Source: Competibacter_A sp037045535
Lineage (GTDB): Bacteria; Pseudomonadota; Gammaproteobacteria; Competibacterales; Competibacteraceae
Direction of reading: 5' to 3'
NCBI GenBank assembly: GCA_037045535.1
Contig: JBAOHI010000073.1
Coordinates: 186,001 to 250,000, forward strand
DNA length: 64,000 nt
Position 1 is the first letter of the stretch. Each line of letters begins with the position of its first letter. Of this stretch, positions 56,174 to 64,000 are shown one piece after another. The translations under genes were made by a program, and so were the position numbers. Below the pieces are notes generated by a model that saw only the letters and a program-made list of their open reading frames with translations, ran no database searches and was not told where the DNA came from.

Positions 56174-58555
56174 TCAAGCCCGCACCGGCAGCATTCGACA
56201 CAACCATTCCCGCTGCTCGGTTTGCAATGGCCGTGTCACGGTACGGCCGTTGAGAGTCAGTTCCAGCTCCTGGACTTCCGGCCGACCGTATATGACCGGG
56301 GTAAAGGTGACCGTCTCGCGTGGATAATGGCCCGTTTCAACGACAGTCACCATTAACCGATCCTCCTGGACCTCGGCCGTGATGCCTGCGCTACTCCACG
56401 CGCCGGTTTCATAACGTTGGGTTTTTTGATCATCGAGAGCGTATTCGAATCGCGCGGGCTGTTCGTGGCAGAACAAGTGCAACTCAACGGCGCTCAAATC
56501 CATGCAGCCGTTGCGCAGCGGCCCGGCAAAATACGGCAGCACCGCACCGTCCCGAACGAACAGCGGTAGCTCCTCCAACGCGGCGGTGTAAGTCAGCATT
56601 CGCTCGCCGCCGATCCAGACTCCGTGATTCACATCGAACCACCAGCCTGGCGGCAACATCACCCGGCGTTCCTGATATTTTACGCCGTTGCGAATCATTT
56701 CCGGTTGTTGTCCTTCGCCATGCAGAATCGGTGCGACCAGCAGCGCATCGCCCACCAGATATTGATCGTCCAAATGAGCGTAATGGGGTCGATCATAATG
56801 GTACAGCAACGGCCGGATCACCGGATCGCCGTCCCGCCAATGGGCAAAAAAGCACTGGTAGAGATATGGCAGCAATCGGTAGCGGGTACGGACGGCACCG
56901 CGTATCGCCGCCAAGACGCCCGGTCCGAACCGCCACGGTTCCTGCGAGCGGGAACTGCGAGCCGAATGGTTGCGAAAAAACGGGAACAGACAACACGCCT
57001 GATGCCAGCGCACTAACAATTCAGCGTTGGTATCATCCATGAAGCCGCCCACGTCAGGACCGTTGAACGCGACGCCCGACAAGCTCAGATTCAACGAACA
57101 CGGCAACGCCATCCGTAGATGACGCCAATTGCTGGCATTGTCGCCGGTCCACACCGCGCTGTAACGTTGGGTACCGGCACAGGCACTGCGGGTCAACAGA
57201 AAGGGCCGGCCCTCGGGATCGGTCCGCTCGCAGGCGGCCCGGCTCGCCATCGCCATGAAATGCGCGTACTGGTTGTGGTAGCGGTCATGAGGGATCATGC
57301 CACGATCAAAACGCATTTCTTCGGTGCGGCTGTAGCCGGTGGCGGGATCGTTCATGTCCAGCCACACGCCGTCCACCGCACCGTCGCGCATGAAATCCGC
57401 CAGCCAGCCGCCCCACCAGTCGCGGGCACCCTCCAAGGTAAAGTCGGGAAATACCGTGTCACCCGGCCAAACCTTACCGACATACTCGCGCCCGCTGGCC
57501 GTCTTGCAAAAGACATCCTGTGCCCGCCCACTGTCGTAGACGGAATAGCCTGGTTCACGCTTCACGCCCGGATCCACAATCGTCACAGCGCGGATGCCAG
57601 CAGCCTTCAGGTCACGGTTCAAGGCGGCGGGATCGGGAAAATCGACCCGATCCCAGGTGAACAGCCGATACTCATCCATGTAATCGATGTCGTACCACAA
57701 AGCACTGACTGGCAGATCGGCAGCGGCGAACCGCTCGACCAATTCCCGAAATTCCCCCTCATGTTGATAGCCCCAGCGGCATTGGTGATAGCCCAACGCC
57801 CACAGCGGCGGCAGCGGCGCCCGACCGGTCAACGCCGCGTAGCGCCGCGTCACGTCGCGCAGCGTTGGCCCCGCCAACAGGTAGAGATCGGTCGGACCGC
57901 CAAAGGATTGATACCAGAATTCGCTCGGCCGAGATTTGCCCACATCCATGATCGCCTGACCGGCGTTGTCGAAAAACAGACCTAGAAACCGCTCGCCAAT
58001 TTTGAGAATAGCCAGGGGAATGGAAACATAAGTCGGGTCGTAATCGTCGCGATCATAGGTATGGCGAAAGACCGCGACCACATCGACGGTCAGAAAATTG
58101 GCACTGTCGCCGAGCTTGTTGAGATGCCGAGTTCGCTCGCCGAAGCCATAGCAGCCCTCGACGCCGATCAGGGCAAAATTCAGCAATAGCGCTTCGCCAC
58201 AGCTGCCGATCCCATCGGCGACGGTCGCCAGCGAGACGCCGGCCATCTCCAACCGCAGGTGCGCCGGCTTCAATTCAATCTGACCGGCTGTCGTCCCGAA
58301 CGTCACCCCTTCTCTGGCTTGTCGCGGCATCACGGCTGGCCCTGCCCGATACGCCGGTAGTACCGCATCCGAATACTGACATGGCTCGGTGGCTTGGGTA
58401 TTTTCAAACCGCAGCCGTAAACAACCGTCGGCGACAGTGGCGCAAGCGATCCGCAATTGAATGCCGGGGCCGCTCAGTTCGACCACGTCGTCCAAGACGG
58501 TCAACCTGTCGGCGCGATCAAAATTGAGCGGGTGGATTTTCTGATCGAAAAACAT
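56174..58555 (-). CDS. Glycoside hydrolase family 31 alpha-glucosidase
   Basis: 793 residues from ATG 58555; a TTG four codons upstream is possible. Family blocks in order: 'GFGERTRHLNKLG', 'ALGYHQCRWGYQ', 'WYDIDYMDEYRLFTWD', nucleophile D400 in 'GVWLDMNDP', acid/base D472 in 'WTGDNASNW', and 'GGFMDDTNAELLVRW'. GH31 enzymes release glucose from alpha-1,4 or alpha-1,6 glucans; no signal peptide is seen, so it should act in the cytoplasm, perhaps on glycogen-derived oligosaccharides. Convergent with proX. Confidence 0.93.
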   Translation of the reverse strand: MFFDQKIHPLNFDRADRLTVLDDVVELSGPGIQLRIACATVADGCLRLRFENTQATEPCQYSDAVLPAYRAGPAVMPRQAREGVTFGTTAGQIELKPAHLRLEMAGVSLATVADGIGSCGEALLLNFALIGVEGCYGFGERTRHLNKLGDSANFLTVDVVAVFRHTYDRDDYDPTYVSIPLAILKIGERFLGLFFDNAGQAIMDVGKSRPSEFWYQSFGGPTDLYLLAGPTLRDVTRRYAALTGRAPLPPLWALGYHQCRWGYQHEGEFRELVERFAAADLPVSALWYDIDYMDEYRLFTWDRVDFPDPAALNRDLKAAGIRAVTIVDPGVKREPGYSVYDSGRAQDVFCKTASGREYVGKVWPGDTVFPDFTLEGARDWWGGWLADFMRDGAVDGVWLDMNDPATGYSRTEEMRFDRGMIPHDRYHNQYAHFMAMASRAACERTDPEGRPFLLTRSACAGTQRYSAVWTGDNASNWRHLRMALPCSLNLSLSGVAFNGPDVGGFMDDTNAELLVRWHQACCLFPFFRNHSARSSRSQEPWRFGPGVLAAIRGAVRTRYRLLPYLYQCFFAHWRDGDPVIRPLLYHYDRPHYAHLDDQYLVGDALLVAPILHGEGQQPEMIRNGVKYQERRVMLPPGWWFDVNHGVWIGGERMLTYTAALEELPLFVRDGAVLPYFAGPLRNGCMDLSAVELHLFCHEQPARFEYALDDQKTQRYETGAWSSAGITAEVQEDRLMVTVVETGHYPRETVTFTPVIYGRPEVQELELTLNGRTVTRPLQTEQREWLCRMLPVRA

Positions 58556-58610
58556 GACATAACCCAAGCGGTGACCATATCGGCCCCCGCTTATTTATGA
58601 AAGCCGCGTT

Positions 58611-59414
58611 TCAAGGCTGGCTGATAGGCTTGGCTGGCTTGCCCTTGGAATCCGCCAGGAGTTGCACCAGTTGGGTGGGTGAAACATAGCCGGGAATCAT
58701 CTCGCCAGATTCCAGGATCAAGCTGGGCGTGCCGCGCACCCCCAGTTTCTGACCCAACTCGTATTCCGCCTGGACCGGGTTGTCGCAAGTTTTGTGCTCG
58801 ACGCTCTCGCCGCGCTTGGCCTTGGTCAATGCATCGCGCCGGTCGTCCGCGCACCAGACCGACACCGCTTTGTTGTAAGATTCCGAACCGATCCCCTCGC
58901 GTGGGAACCACAGGTAGCGTATCTTGATGCCCTCTTTATTGTAGCCGGCCATTTGCGTGTGCATCTTGCGACAGTAACCGCAGTCGATATCGGTAAATAC
59001 GGTAACGGTGTGCTTGACTGGCCCCTCGGGCGTGAAAACCACCATCTTGTCTTCGCCAATGTCAGCGATAGCCTTGCTGCGTATCTCGCTGCGACGGTTT
59101 TCCGTCAGATTGTCGCGGGAGCCCAAATCCACGATTTCACCCTGTATCGCGAAGCGCCCGTCTTCGCTCAAATAAAGCACTTGTCCACCGATCACCACCT
59201 CGTAAATCCCAGGAATCGGGGTAACAGTGACGCTATCGGGCTTTTCGTCCTTCAGGACGGCTTGCAGCCGGGTAAGGTCGGGCCGCTTGACCGCAGGTGC
59301 CGGAGTTGGAACAGCGACAGAAGTGCCAGCGGCGGGGGTGGGCACAGAGACCGGGTCCGCAGCCAGGGCACCGGCGGAATAGAGAACGGCGGCGATCAAT
59401 AACGTCTTTTGCAT
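58611..59414 (-). CDS. dsbC: Periplasmic disulfide isomerase DsbC
   Basis: 267 residues from ATG 59414, which starts a good signal peptide (MQKTLLIAAVLYSAGALAA). A linker rich in Pro/Ala/Thr is followed by the dimerisation domain ('IPGIYEVVIGGQVLYLSEDG') and the thioredoxin domain with CGYC at 145-148 in 'TDIDCGYCRKMH', the cis-Pro loop 'VRGTPSLILESG' and a final 'GYVSPTQLVQLL'. It isomerises wrong disulfides. Divergent from queA. Confidence 0.93.
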   Translation of the reverse strand: MQKTLLIAAVLYSAGALAADPVSVPTPAAGTSVAVPTPAPAVKRPDLTRLQAVLKDEKPDSVTVTPIPGIYEVVIGGQVLYLSEDGRFAIQGEIVDLGSRDNLTENRRSEIRSKAIADIGEDKMVVFTPEGPVKHTVTVFTDIDCGYCRKMHTQMAGYNKEGIKIRYLWFPREGIGSESYNKAVSVWCADDRRDALTKAKRGESVEHKTCDNPVQAEYELGQKLGVRGTPSLILESGEMIPGYVSPTQLVQLLADSKGKPAKPISQP

Positions 59415-59521
59415 TTCAATAACTCGCATCATGGCATGGAATGATTGGTTCAGAGTGTAAGCGACAATCAGGGTTCCACAACGACCAGGCGGCAACTGAA
59501 ATACAAGATCAGCGCCAACCG

Positions 59522-60577
59522 GTGGCACCTACCCACGAACCGAAGCGTCAGGATTTCCACTTCGACCTGCCGCCCGAGCTGATCGCCCAGCAGCCGCCAC
59601 TCCGGCGCGGCGATAGCCGACTGCTGACCCTGGACGGCCCGACCGGAGAATTCCATGATCGATGGTTCGCCGAATTGCCGGATCTGCTGCGCGCCGGTGA
59701 CCTGCTGGTATTCAACGATACCCGGGTGATTCCCGCGCGCCTGCGCGGCCACAAGGCCAGCGGTGGCCGATTCGAACTGTTGGTGGAACGGCTGCTGGAC
59801 GAGCGACGGGCGCTGGTTCACCTCCGCGTCAGCAAACCCCCGCGGGAAAGCAGCTTGCTGTGGTTCGATGCTGGCTTTAGCGCCACCGTGCTGGGCCGGC
59901 ATAACGACCTGTTCGAAATCCGCATGGAAAGCGATCAGCCGTTGCTGGCGCTGTTGGAACAACACGGCCAGATCCCGCTGCCGCCTTACATCGCCCGCCC
60001 GCCAACCGCCACTGACCGCGAACGTTATCAAACCGTCTACGCCCGCCAGCCGGGCGCGGTGGCCGCACCCACAGCGGGTCTTCATTTTGACCAGCGCTTG
60101 CTGGATCGGATCGCTGCCACGGGCGCAGCGCAGACGTTCATCACTTTGCATGTTGGCGCCGGTACCTTTCAGCCGTTGCGGGTCGATCGCATCAGCGAAC
60201 ACGTCATGCACGCCGAGCGGATCGAAATTGGCGCCGAGGTTGGTGAGCGGGTGCGGGCGGCGCGGGCGGACGGCGGCCGGGTGATCGCGGTCGGCACCAC
60301 GGCAGTCCGAGCGCTGGAAACTGTCGCCGACGATGCTGGCATTCCACAACCCTGGCGCGGCGAAACTCGTATTTTCATTCATCCCGGCTACCGCTTTCGC
60401 TGCGTGGATGCCTTGATCACCAACTTTCACCTGCCGGAATCCACCTTGTTGATGTTGGTTGCGGCTTTCGCCGGCCAAACGGCGATCCTGAATGCCTACC
60501 GCCACGCGGTCGAGCAGCGTTATCGATTTTTCAGCTACGGCGATGCCATGTTTCTGACCCGCCGCTCCGATCCGTGA
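59522..60577 (+). CDS. queA: tRNA preQ1(34) S-adenosylmethionine ribosyltransferase-isomerase
   Basis: 351 residues if started at GTG 59522; the frame is open to 59441. Typical QueA sequence: 'DFHFDLPPELIAQQPP', 'LLVFNDTRVIPARL', 'GAVAAPTAGLHFDQRLLD', 'HVGAGTFQPLRV', 'LITNFHLPESTLLMLVAAF'. It makes epoxyqueuosine in the anticodon of GUN tRNAs using SAM as ribosyl donor. No tgt gene lies in the window. Confidence 0.94.
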   Translation: MAPTHEPKRQDFHFDLPPELIAQQPPLRRGDSRLLTLDGPTGEFHDRWFAELPDLLRAGDLLVFNDTRVIPARLRGHKASGGRFELLVERLLDERRALVHLRVSKPPRESSLLWFDAGFSATVLGRHNDLFEIRMESDQPLLALLEQHGQIPLPPYIARPPTATDRERYQTVYARQPGAVAAPTAGLHFDQRLLDRIAATGAAQTFITLHVGAGTFQPLRVDRISEHVMHAERIEIGAEVGERVRAARADGGRVIAVGTTAVRALETVADDAGIPQPWRGETRIFIHPGYRFRCVDALITNFHLPESTLLMLVAAFAGQTAILNAYRHAVEQRYRFFSYGDAMFLTRRSDP

Positions 60578-60679
60578 ACGAACTGGCTGTGCCTCTGGTC
60601 AGACCCGGCGCAGCGCGCTTGCAATTTCCGCCGACGCGCCCATACAGTTGCTGTCAAATCGCTTCAACGGAGTGTTGCC

Positions 60680-61576
60680 ATGAAACGCATCGTGCTGTTT
60701 ATCGCCACCAACCTGGCGGTCGTCCTGCTGCTCGGCATTATTGCCCGACTGCTGGGCGTGGACCGCTTTCTGTATCAGTCAGGACTCAATCTCACCAGCC
60801 TGCTCATCTTCGCCGCCCTCTTCGGCATGGGCGGCTCGCTGATTTCGCTGCTGATGTCGAAATCGATCGCCAAGATGTCGGTCGGCGCACAAGTCATCGA
60901 GCAGCCACGCAACCCAACCGAACGCTGGTTGGTCGAAACCGTCCAGCGTCAGGCCCAGGCGGCCGGGATCGGAATGCCGGATGTCGCTATCTATGACTCA
61001 CCGGAACCAAATGCCTTTGCGACCGGCGCCAACCGCAATTCGGCGCTGGTGGCGATCAGCACTGGCCTGCTGCAACAGATGACCGCCGAGGAGGCGGAAG
61101 CGGTACTGGGTCACGAGGTTAGCCATGTCGCGAACGGCGACATGGTAACGCTGAGCCTGCTGCAGGGCGTGCTGAACACCTTCGTGATCGCTCTGTCGCG
61201 GGTGGTCGGTTACCTGCTGGATCAAGCGCTATCATCCCGCAACAGCGAAGAATATCGCGGTCCTGGCATCGGTTACTACATCACCAGCATGGTGCTGGAA
61301 CTGGTGTTCGGCTTCCTAGCCTCGCTGATTGTGATGTGGTTTAGCCGCTATCGCGAGTTTCACGCCGACGCGGGCGGCGCCCGCCTGGCCGGTCGCGGCA
61401 AGATGATCGCAGCGCTGGAGCGGCTGCGGCAACTGCACGAACCGTCTCAGTTGCCCTCACAGATGGCGGCGTTCGGGATCAACGGCGGCTTGGGCGAGGG
61501 CTTGCGCAAGCTGTTGATGACCCATCCGCCACTGGAAGAACGCATCGCGGCACTGCGACGGCAGCCGCAGCGATAA
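60680..61576 (+). CDS. htpX: Membrane zinc protease HtpX
   Basis: 298 residues. Two N-terminal helices ('IVLFIATNLAVVLLLGIIA', 'LLIFAALFGMGGSLISLLM'), zinc site HEVSH at 145-149 and a third ligand in 'SRYREFHADAGGA', with a further pair of helices between. HtpX helps degrade misfolded inner-membrane proteins, with the active site facing the cytoplasm. GGAGTG precedes ATG 60680. Confidence 0.96.
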   Translation: MKRIVLFIATNLAVVLLLGIIARLLGVDRFLYQSGLNLTSLLIFAALFGMGGSLISLLMSKSIAKMSVGAQVIEQPRNPTERWLVETVQRQAQAAGIGMPDVAIYDSPEPNAFATGANRNSALVAISTGLLQQMTAEEAEAVLGHEVSHVANGDMVTLSLLQGVLNTFVIALSRVVGYLLDQALSSRNSEEYRGPGIGYYITSMVLELVFGFLASLIVMWFSRYREFHADAGGARLAGRGKMIAALERLRQLHEPSQLPSQMAAFGINGGLGEGLRKLLMTHPPLEERIAALRRQPQR

Positions 61577-61637
61577 CGCAAGCCGGGCAAAGGTCACGGC
61601 AGGGTCACCGCCGTGGTCATTCGTTCGACGGCGGGCT

Positions 61638-63512
61638 TTAACTCGCGTATTGCCTGAAATCGAAATCCAGCCGGGGTCCGGCCTCGGCGACCATGCTGCC
61701 TTGCACCAGGGTAACGCCGAACTGCCAAATACTGGCCATTTGCGGAGCCGTCGAAACGCCGGCCGCCACCACCCGGATGTTCAAACTCTGCACCTGCTCG
61801 GTCAGCAACATCGCCATCGATCGGCGACTGGTTTCATCCTTAGTCTTGGCAAGCCGCTCGATCAGGTTGCCATCCAGCTTGATGTAATCGGGCACTATTT
61901 CCTTGAGCAAGCGGTCGGAATGCGCCTTACCCCCGAAATGAGACAGCGCCATGCCGCAGCCCAGTTCTCGCAAGCGGCTGCGCAATAACTTGGCTTCCTC
62001 GAAATATTCCTCAGCGTTGTCTTCCTTGATCTCCAGCACCAAATACCGGCCCGGTAATCCGCTATCCTTGAAACGCTTGCTGAGCCAATCAAAAAAATCC
62101 TTATCCACGATGGAATTGTATGATACTCGCACGAATAGGACGGGGGGCTTGCCACCCGCTTGCAGGATTTCCATCAAGGTGGATAACCCCCGGATAAGAG
62201 TCCACTTGTCCAAGGCACCCATCGCACCATAACGGGCCGCCACCGTGCCTAGCTTGTCCATGGGCTGCGGATTGCCACCTTCTCCATCTAATATCTCAAG
62301 ATAAACCTTATAGCGCGCCTCGTCGGCGGTTTCGAAGCTGACAATGGGCTGATAGCTCAGCTTCAAATACCCCTTGGTCAGTGCATCTCGAATCAGCCGA
62401 ATAACGGCTTCGTCTTGCGGGCTGATCGTGCCCTTTTTTTCCTGTCGGGGCGGCACGTAAAGCTCGACTTGGTTGCCGCCCTTTTGCCGGGCCATCTCGC
62501 AAGCGCGGTCGGCGTGCAACAGGATTTGCACGGCGGTTTCCTCTCTATCCCGGATCCTGCAGGCACCAATGCAACACGTCGTCGTGAACATTTTGCCGGC
62601 AACTTGGAAAGTGTTTTGAGCGATGGCAGTGCAGATACGTTCGGCCAACGGCACCGGATCGCTCGATGAGCCGGCCGGCAAATAAACCACGAACACCCCG
62701 CTGGCAAAATGAGCGGCGATGTCTCCAGAGGACAGTAACCCCTTGACTAGAATAGCGGCTTCGCGCGCGAACTGATCGACGGCCTCAAACCCTATGGCGT
62801 AACGAATCGCAGCATAGTCGGTGAACAGGACATATAGCACACTACCTTCGTGGCCAAGCTCCAGAGTTTCCAGAAAAAACCGGCGGCTGTACAGGCCAGT
62901 CGCGTCATCGTACTTGAGCAAATCCTCGAGCTGCTTGTTATGGACTTGCTTCTCCGGCCCGATTTCCCGAACGATGATTTGGGTGCAGGGTTCGTCATTC
63001 ATCCGGGTCGGCGCGCACTCCAGCAAGATGGGGAGCGTTTGCCCGTTGCTGCGCACGCCGACCATCTCCACCGGCTCGATGGCTTTGCCAGAACGAATGC
63101 TCCGGCGCAGCACGCTTTTTAGCGCGTCCCGGTAGACCGGTGGCACCATGTGAACCAGCTGAATCTGGGCCAGATCTTCCTTGTGTTGGTAACCGAAAAG
63201 CCGGAGATAGGTGGGATTAGCGTAGGCATGAACGCCTTCGTGAATGTAGGCGATCGCTTCATCGACGTTTTCCAGCAAGATCTGGGTGCGATTTTTGCTC
63301 TCGTTGAAGCGGACTTCGAAGGAGCGTCCGTCCCTGCGAGTCTGCAAGTGGCGCAATTCCTTGCGAACGACCGCCACCAAGTGATCCGCATCGTCCAGGT
63401 AGATATAGTCATCGGCACCTTCTTCCAACAGGCGGGCCGGTCTGTAGTGCCCGCGGTGCTCGTCATCTACCACTGCAATGATCGGAATATCCTGTCCCGA
63501 TTCAGCGGTCAT
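61638..63512 (-). CDS. FimX-like protein with PAS, degenerate GGDEF and EAL domains (main part)
   Basis: 624 residues from ATG 63512, in truth the continuation of the REC fragment at 63502-63729 (one extra A in the run at 63522-63524). After the end of REC ('EEGADDYIYLDDADHLV') come a PAS domain ('VDEAIAYIHEGVHAYANPTYL'), a GGDEF domain with 'ASGVFVVYLP' in place of GGDEF, and an EAL domain with 'YKVYLEILDG' in place of the EAL motif. Neither domain should be catalytic; in P. aeruginosa FimX the degenerate EAL binds c-di-GMP and controls type IV pili. Twitching or adhesion control is inferred. Confidence 0.83.
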   Translation of the reverse strand: MTAESGQDIPIIAVVDDEHRGHYRPARLLEEGADDYIYLDDADHLVAVVRKELRHLQTRRDGRSFEVRFNESKNRTQILLENVDEAIAYIHEGVHAYANPTYLRLFGYQHKEDLAQIQLVHMVPPVYRDALKSVLRRSIRSGKAIEPVEMVGVRSNGQTLPILLECAPTRMNDEPCTQIIVREIGPEKQVHNKQLEDLLKYDDATGLYSRRFFLETLELGHEGSVLYVLFTDYAAIRYAIGFEAVDQFAREAAILVKGLLSSGDIAAHFASGVFVVYLPAGSSSDPVPLAERICTAIAQNTFQVAGKMFTTTCCIGACRIRDREETAVQILLHADRACEMARQKGGNQVELYVPPRQEKKGTISPQDEAVIRLIRDALTKGYLKLSYQPIVSFETADEARYKVYLEILDGEGGNPQPMDKLGTVAARYGAMGALDKWTLIRGLSTLMEILQAGGKPPVLFVRVSYNSIVDKDFFDWLSKRFKDSGLPGRYLVLEIKEDNAEEYFEEAKLLRSRLRELGCGMALSHFGGKAHSDRLLKEIVPDYIKLDGNLIERLAKTKDETSRRSMAMLLTEQVQSLNIRVVAAGVSTAPQMASIWQFGVTLVQGSMVAEAGPRLDFDFRQYAS

Positions 63513-63729
63513 CAGAGCGCGTTTCGGCGATGGTAGGCAAATCCTCGGCGACCCGCAGCAAGATCAAGTCCAGCGGCTGATAGTCGATCGCGCTACGGGC
63601 ATCCTCGGCTTTGTCGGTTTCAGTCAGTTCGAGTTGATAACCATCTCCTCGCAGCGTCTTGACGATATGGTCGATATCGGATTGGGAACGATCTACGATG
63701 AGCAGGTTAATGATGGAAGGCTCAGACAC
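63502..63729 (-). pseudogene. N-terminal REC-like fragment of the FimX-like protein
   Basis: 75 residues from ATG 63729: 'INLLIVDRSQSDIDHIVKTL' and 'PLDLILLRVAEDLPTIAE' look like the start of a receiver domain. Without the extra A at 63522-63524 the frame passes on to 'RALMTAESGQDIPIIAVVDDE' and the 61638 gene. The normal phosphoacceptor Asp position reads 'PLDLILL', with Asp present. Confidence 0.75.
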
Positions 63730-63792
63730 GCGTCCAACCTCTATTGATGGCCAGAATCCCCGGCTGCGAGGGGGCTGTTGCCGGCCGCATTC

Positions 63793-64000
63793 TCATAGCG
63801 GGGTCTTGGCCAGTTGTCCTGGCTGCTCTCGCACCAGCCTGGGGACCAGATAGCCCGGCAAGCGCTGGCGAAGGACTTCCATGATAGTCGATGCCTCAGT
63901 TTCGTTCACCTCATAATGGGCCGCCCCCTGCACTCGGTCGAGTAGGTGCAGGTAATAAGGCAGAACGCGGGCCGTGAACAGCACTTCGCTTAGCTCCACC
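63793..64000 (-). CDS. epmB: EF-P beta-lysylation protein EpmB, C-terminal end (partial)
   Basis: The visible frame ends at 63793 and runs off the right edge. It reads 'VLPYYLHLLDRVQGAAHYEV' and 'LPGYLVPRLVREQPG', the very conserved end of EpmB/YjeK and the related lysine 2,3-aminomutase KamA. EpmB converts lysine to beta-lysine for EF-P modification. The start and radical SAM cysteines are outside the window. Confidence 0.87.
   Translation of the reverse strand, partial: VELSEVLFTARVLPYYLHLLDRVQGAAHYEVNETEASTIMEVLRQRLPGYLVPRLVREQPGQLAKTPL

Noticed and set aside
59468..60505. 345-residue minus-strand frame opposite queA
   Set aside because: Shadow of queA; no motifs and no ribosome site.

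Overview
The window looks like a piece of a GC-rich gammaproteobacterial chromosome. Supporting this are a SUF operon led by an Rrf2-type SufR-like regulator, DsbC, HtpX, a FimX-like protein, EpmB, YgiQ, a proVWX set close to E. coli, and an elongator tRNA-Met resembling E. coli metT. A large branching enzyme next to a GH31 alpha-glucosidase, with several secreted LTNLSTRG-type repeat proteins, would fit a glycogen-accumulating lineage such as Competibacteraceae. That placement is inference only.

Layout. 1-11036: surface-polysaccharide and envelope genes (end of a glycosyltransferase, a GT2, three polytopic GT-C-like membrane proteins, a CAP-domain secreted protein with two identical 362-bp repeats, two unknown exported proteins, a parvulin). 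11115-12091: tRNA-Met and a Tat-exported beta-carbonic-anhydrase-like protein. 12309-19162: sufR-like, sufB, sufC, sufD, sufS, sufU, sufT and a YbaK-type editing protein. 19206-25325 (minus): a tight six-gene cluster of methyltransferase, two family-3 solute-binding proteins, two permease-like proteins and a SpoIIE-type phosphatase, with no ATPase. 25428-28746: EamA exporter, then serC and serA. 28768-31660: a DUF3443 remnant, a frameshifted PAP2 phosphatase, two unknown proteins, a NUDIX hydrolase. 31942-35400: a double-length GlgB. 35544-43509: a lipoprotein fused to a pilin-like domain, ychJ, a cyclase, arfB, ygiQ, a DUF2202 protein, mazG. 43606-49427: cobalamin riboswitch followed by btuB, btuF, btuC, btuD and a tonB-like gene, an apparently complete B12 uptake unit. 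49528-56017: methyltransferase, an unknown cysteine-containing exported protein, proVWX. 56174-64000: GH31, dsbC, queA, htpX, a FimX-like GGDEF/EAL protein and the end of epmB.

Two things dominate on close reading. First, at least nine genes are broken by single-base shifts, almost all of which are repaired by removing one base, often in a short homopolymer. This looks more like sequencing or assembly error than gene decay, so those genes are probably intact in the organism. Second, three architectures are unusual: the ATPase-less ABC-like cluster ending in a SpoIIE phosphatase, the GlgB carrying a truncated inactive copy of itself in front, and the lipoprotein-pilin fusion.
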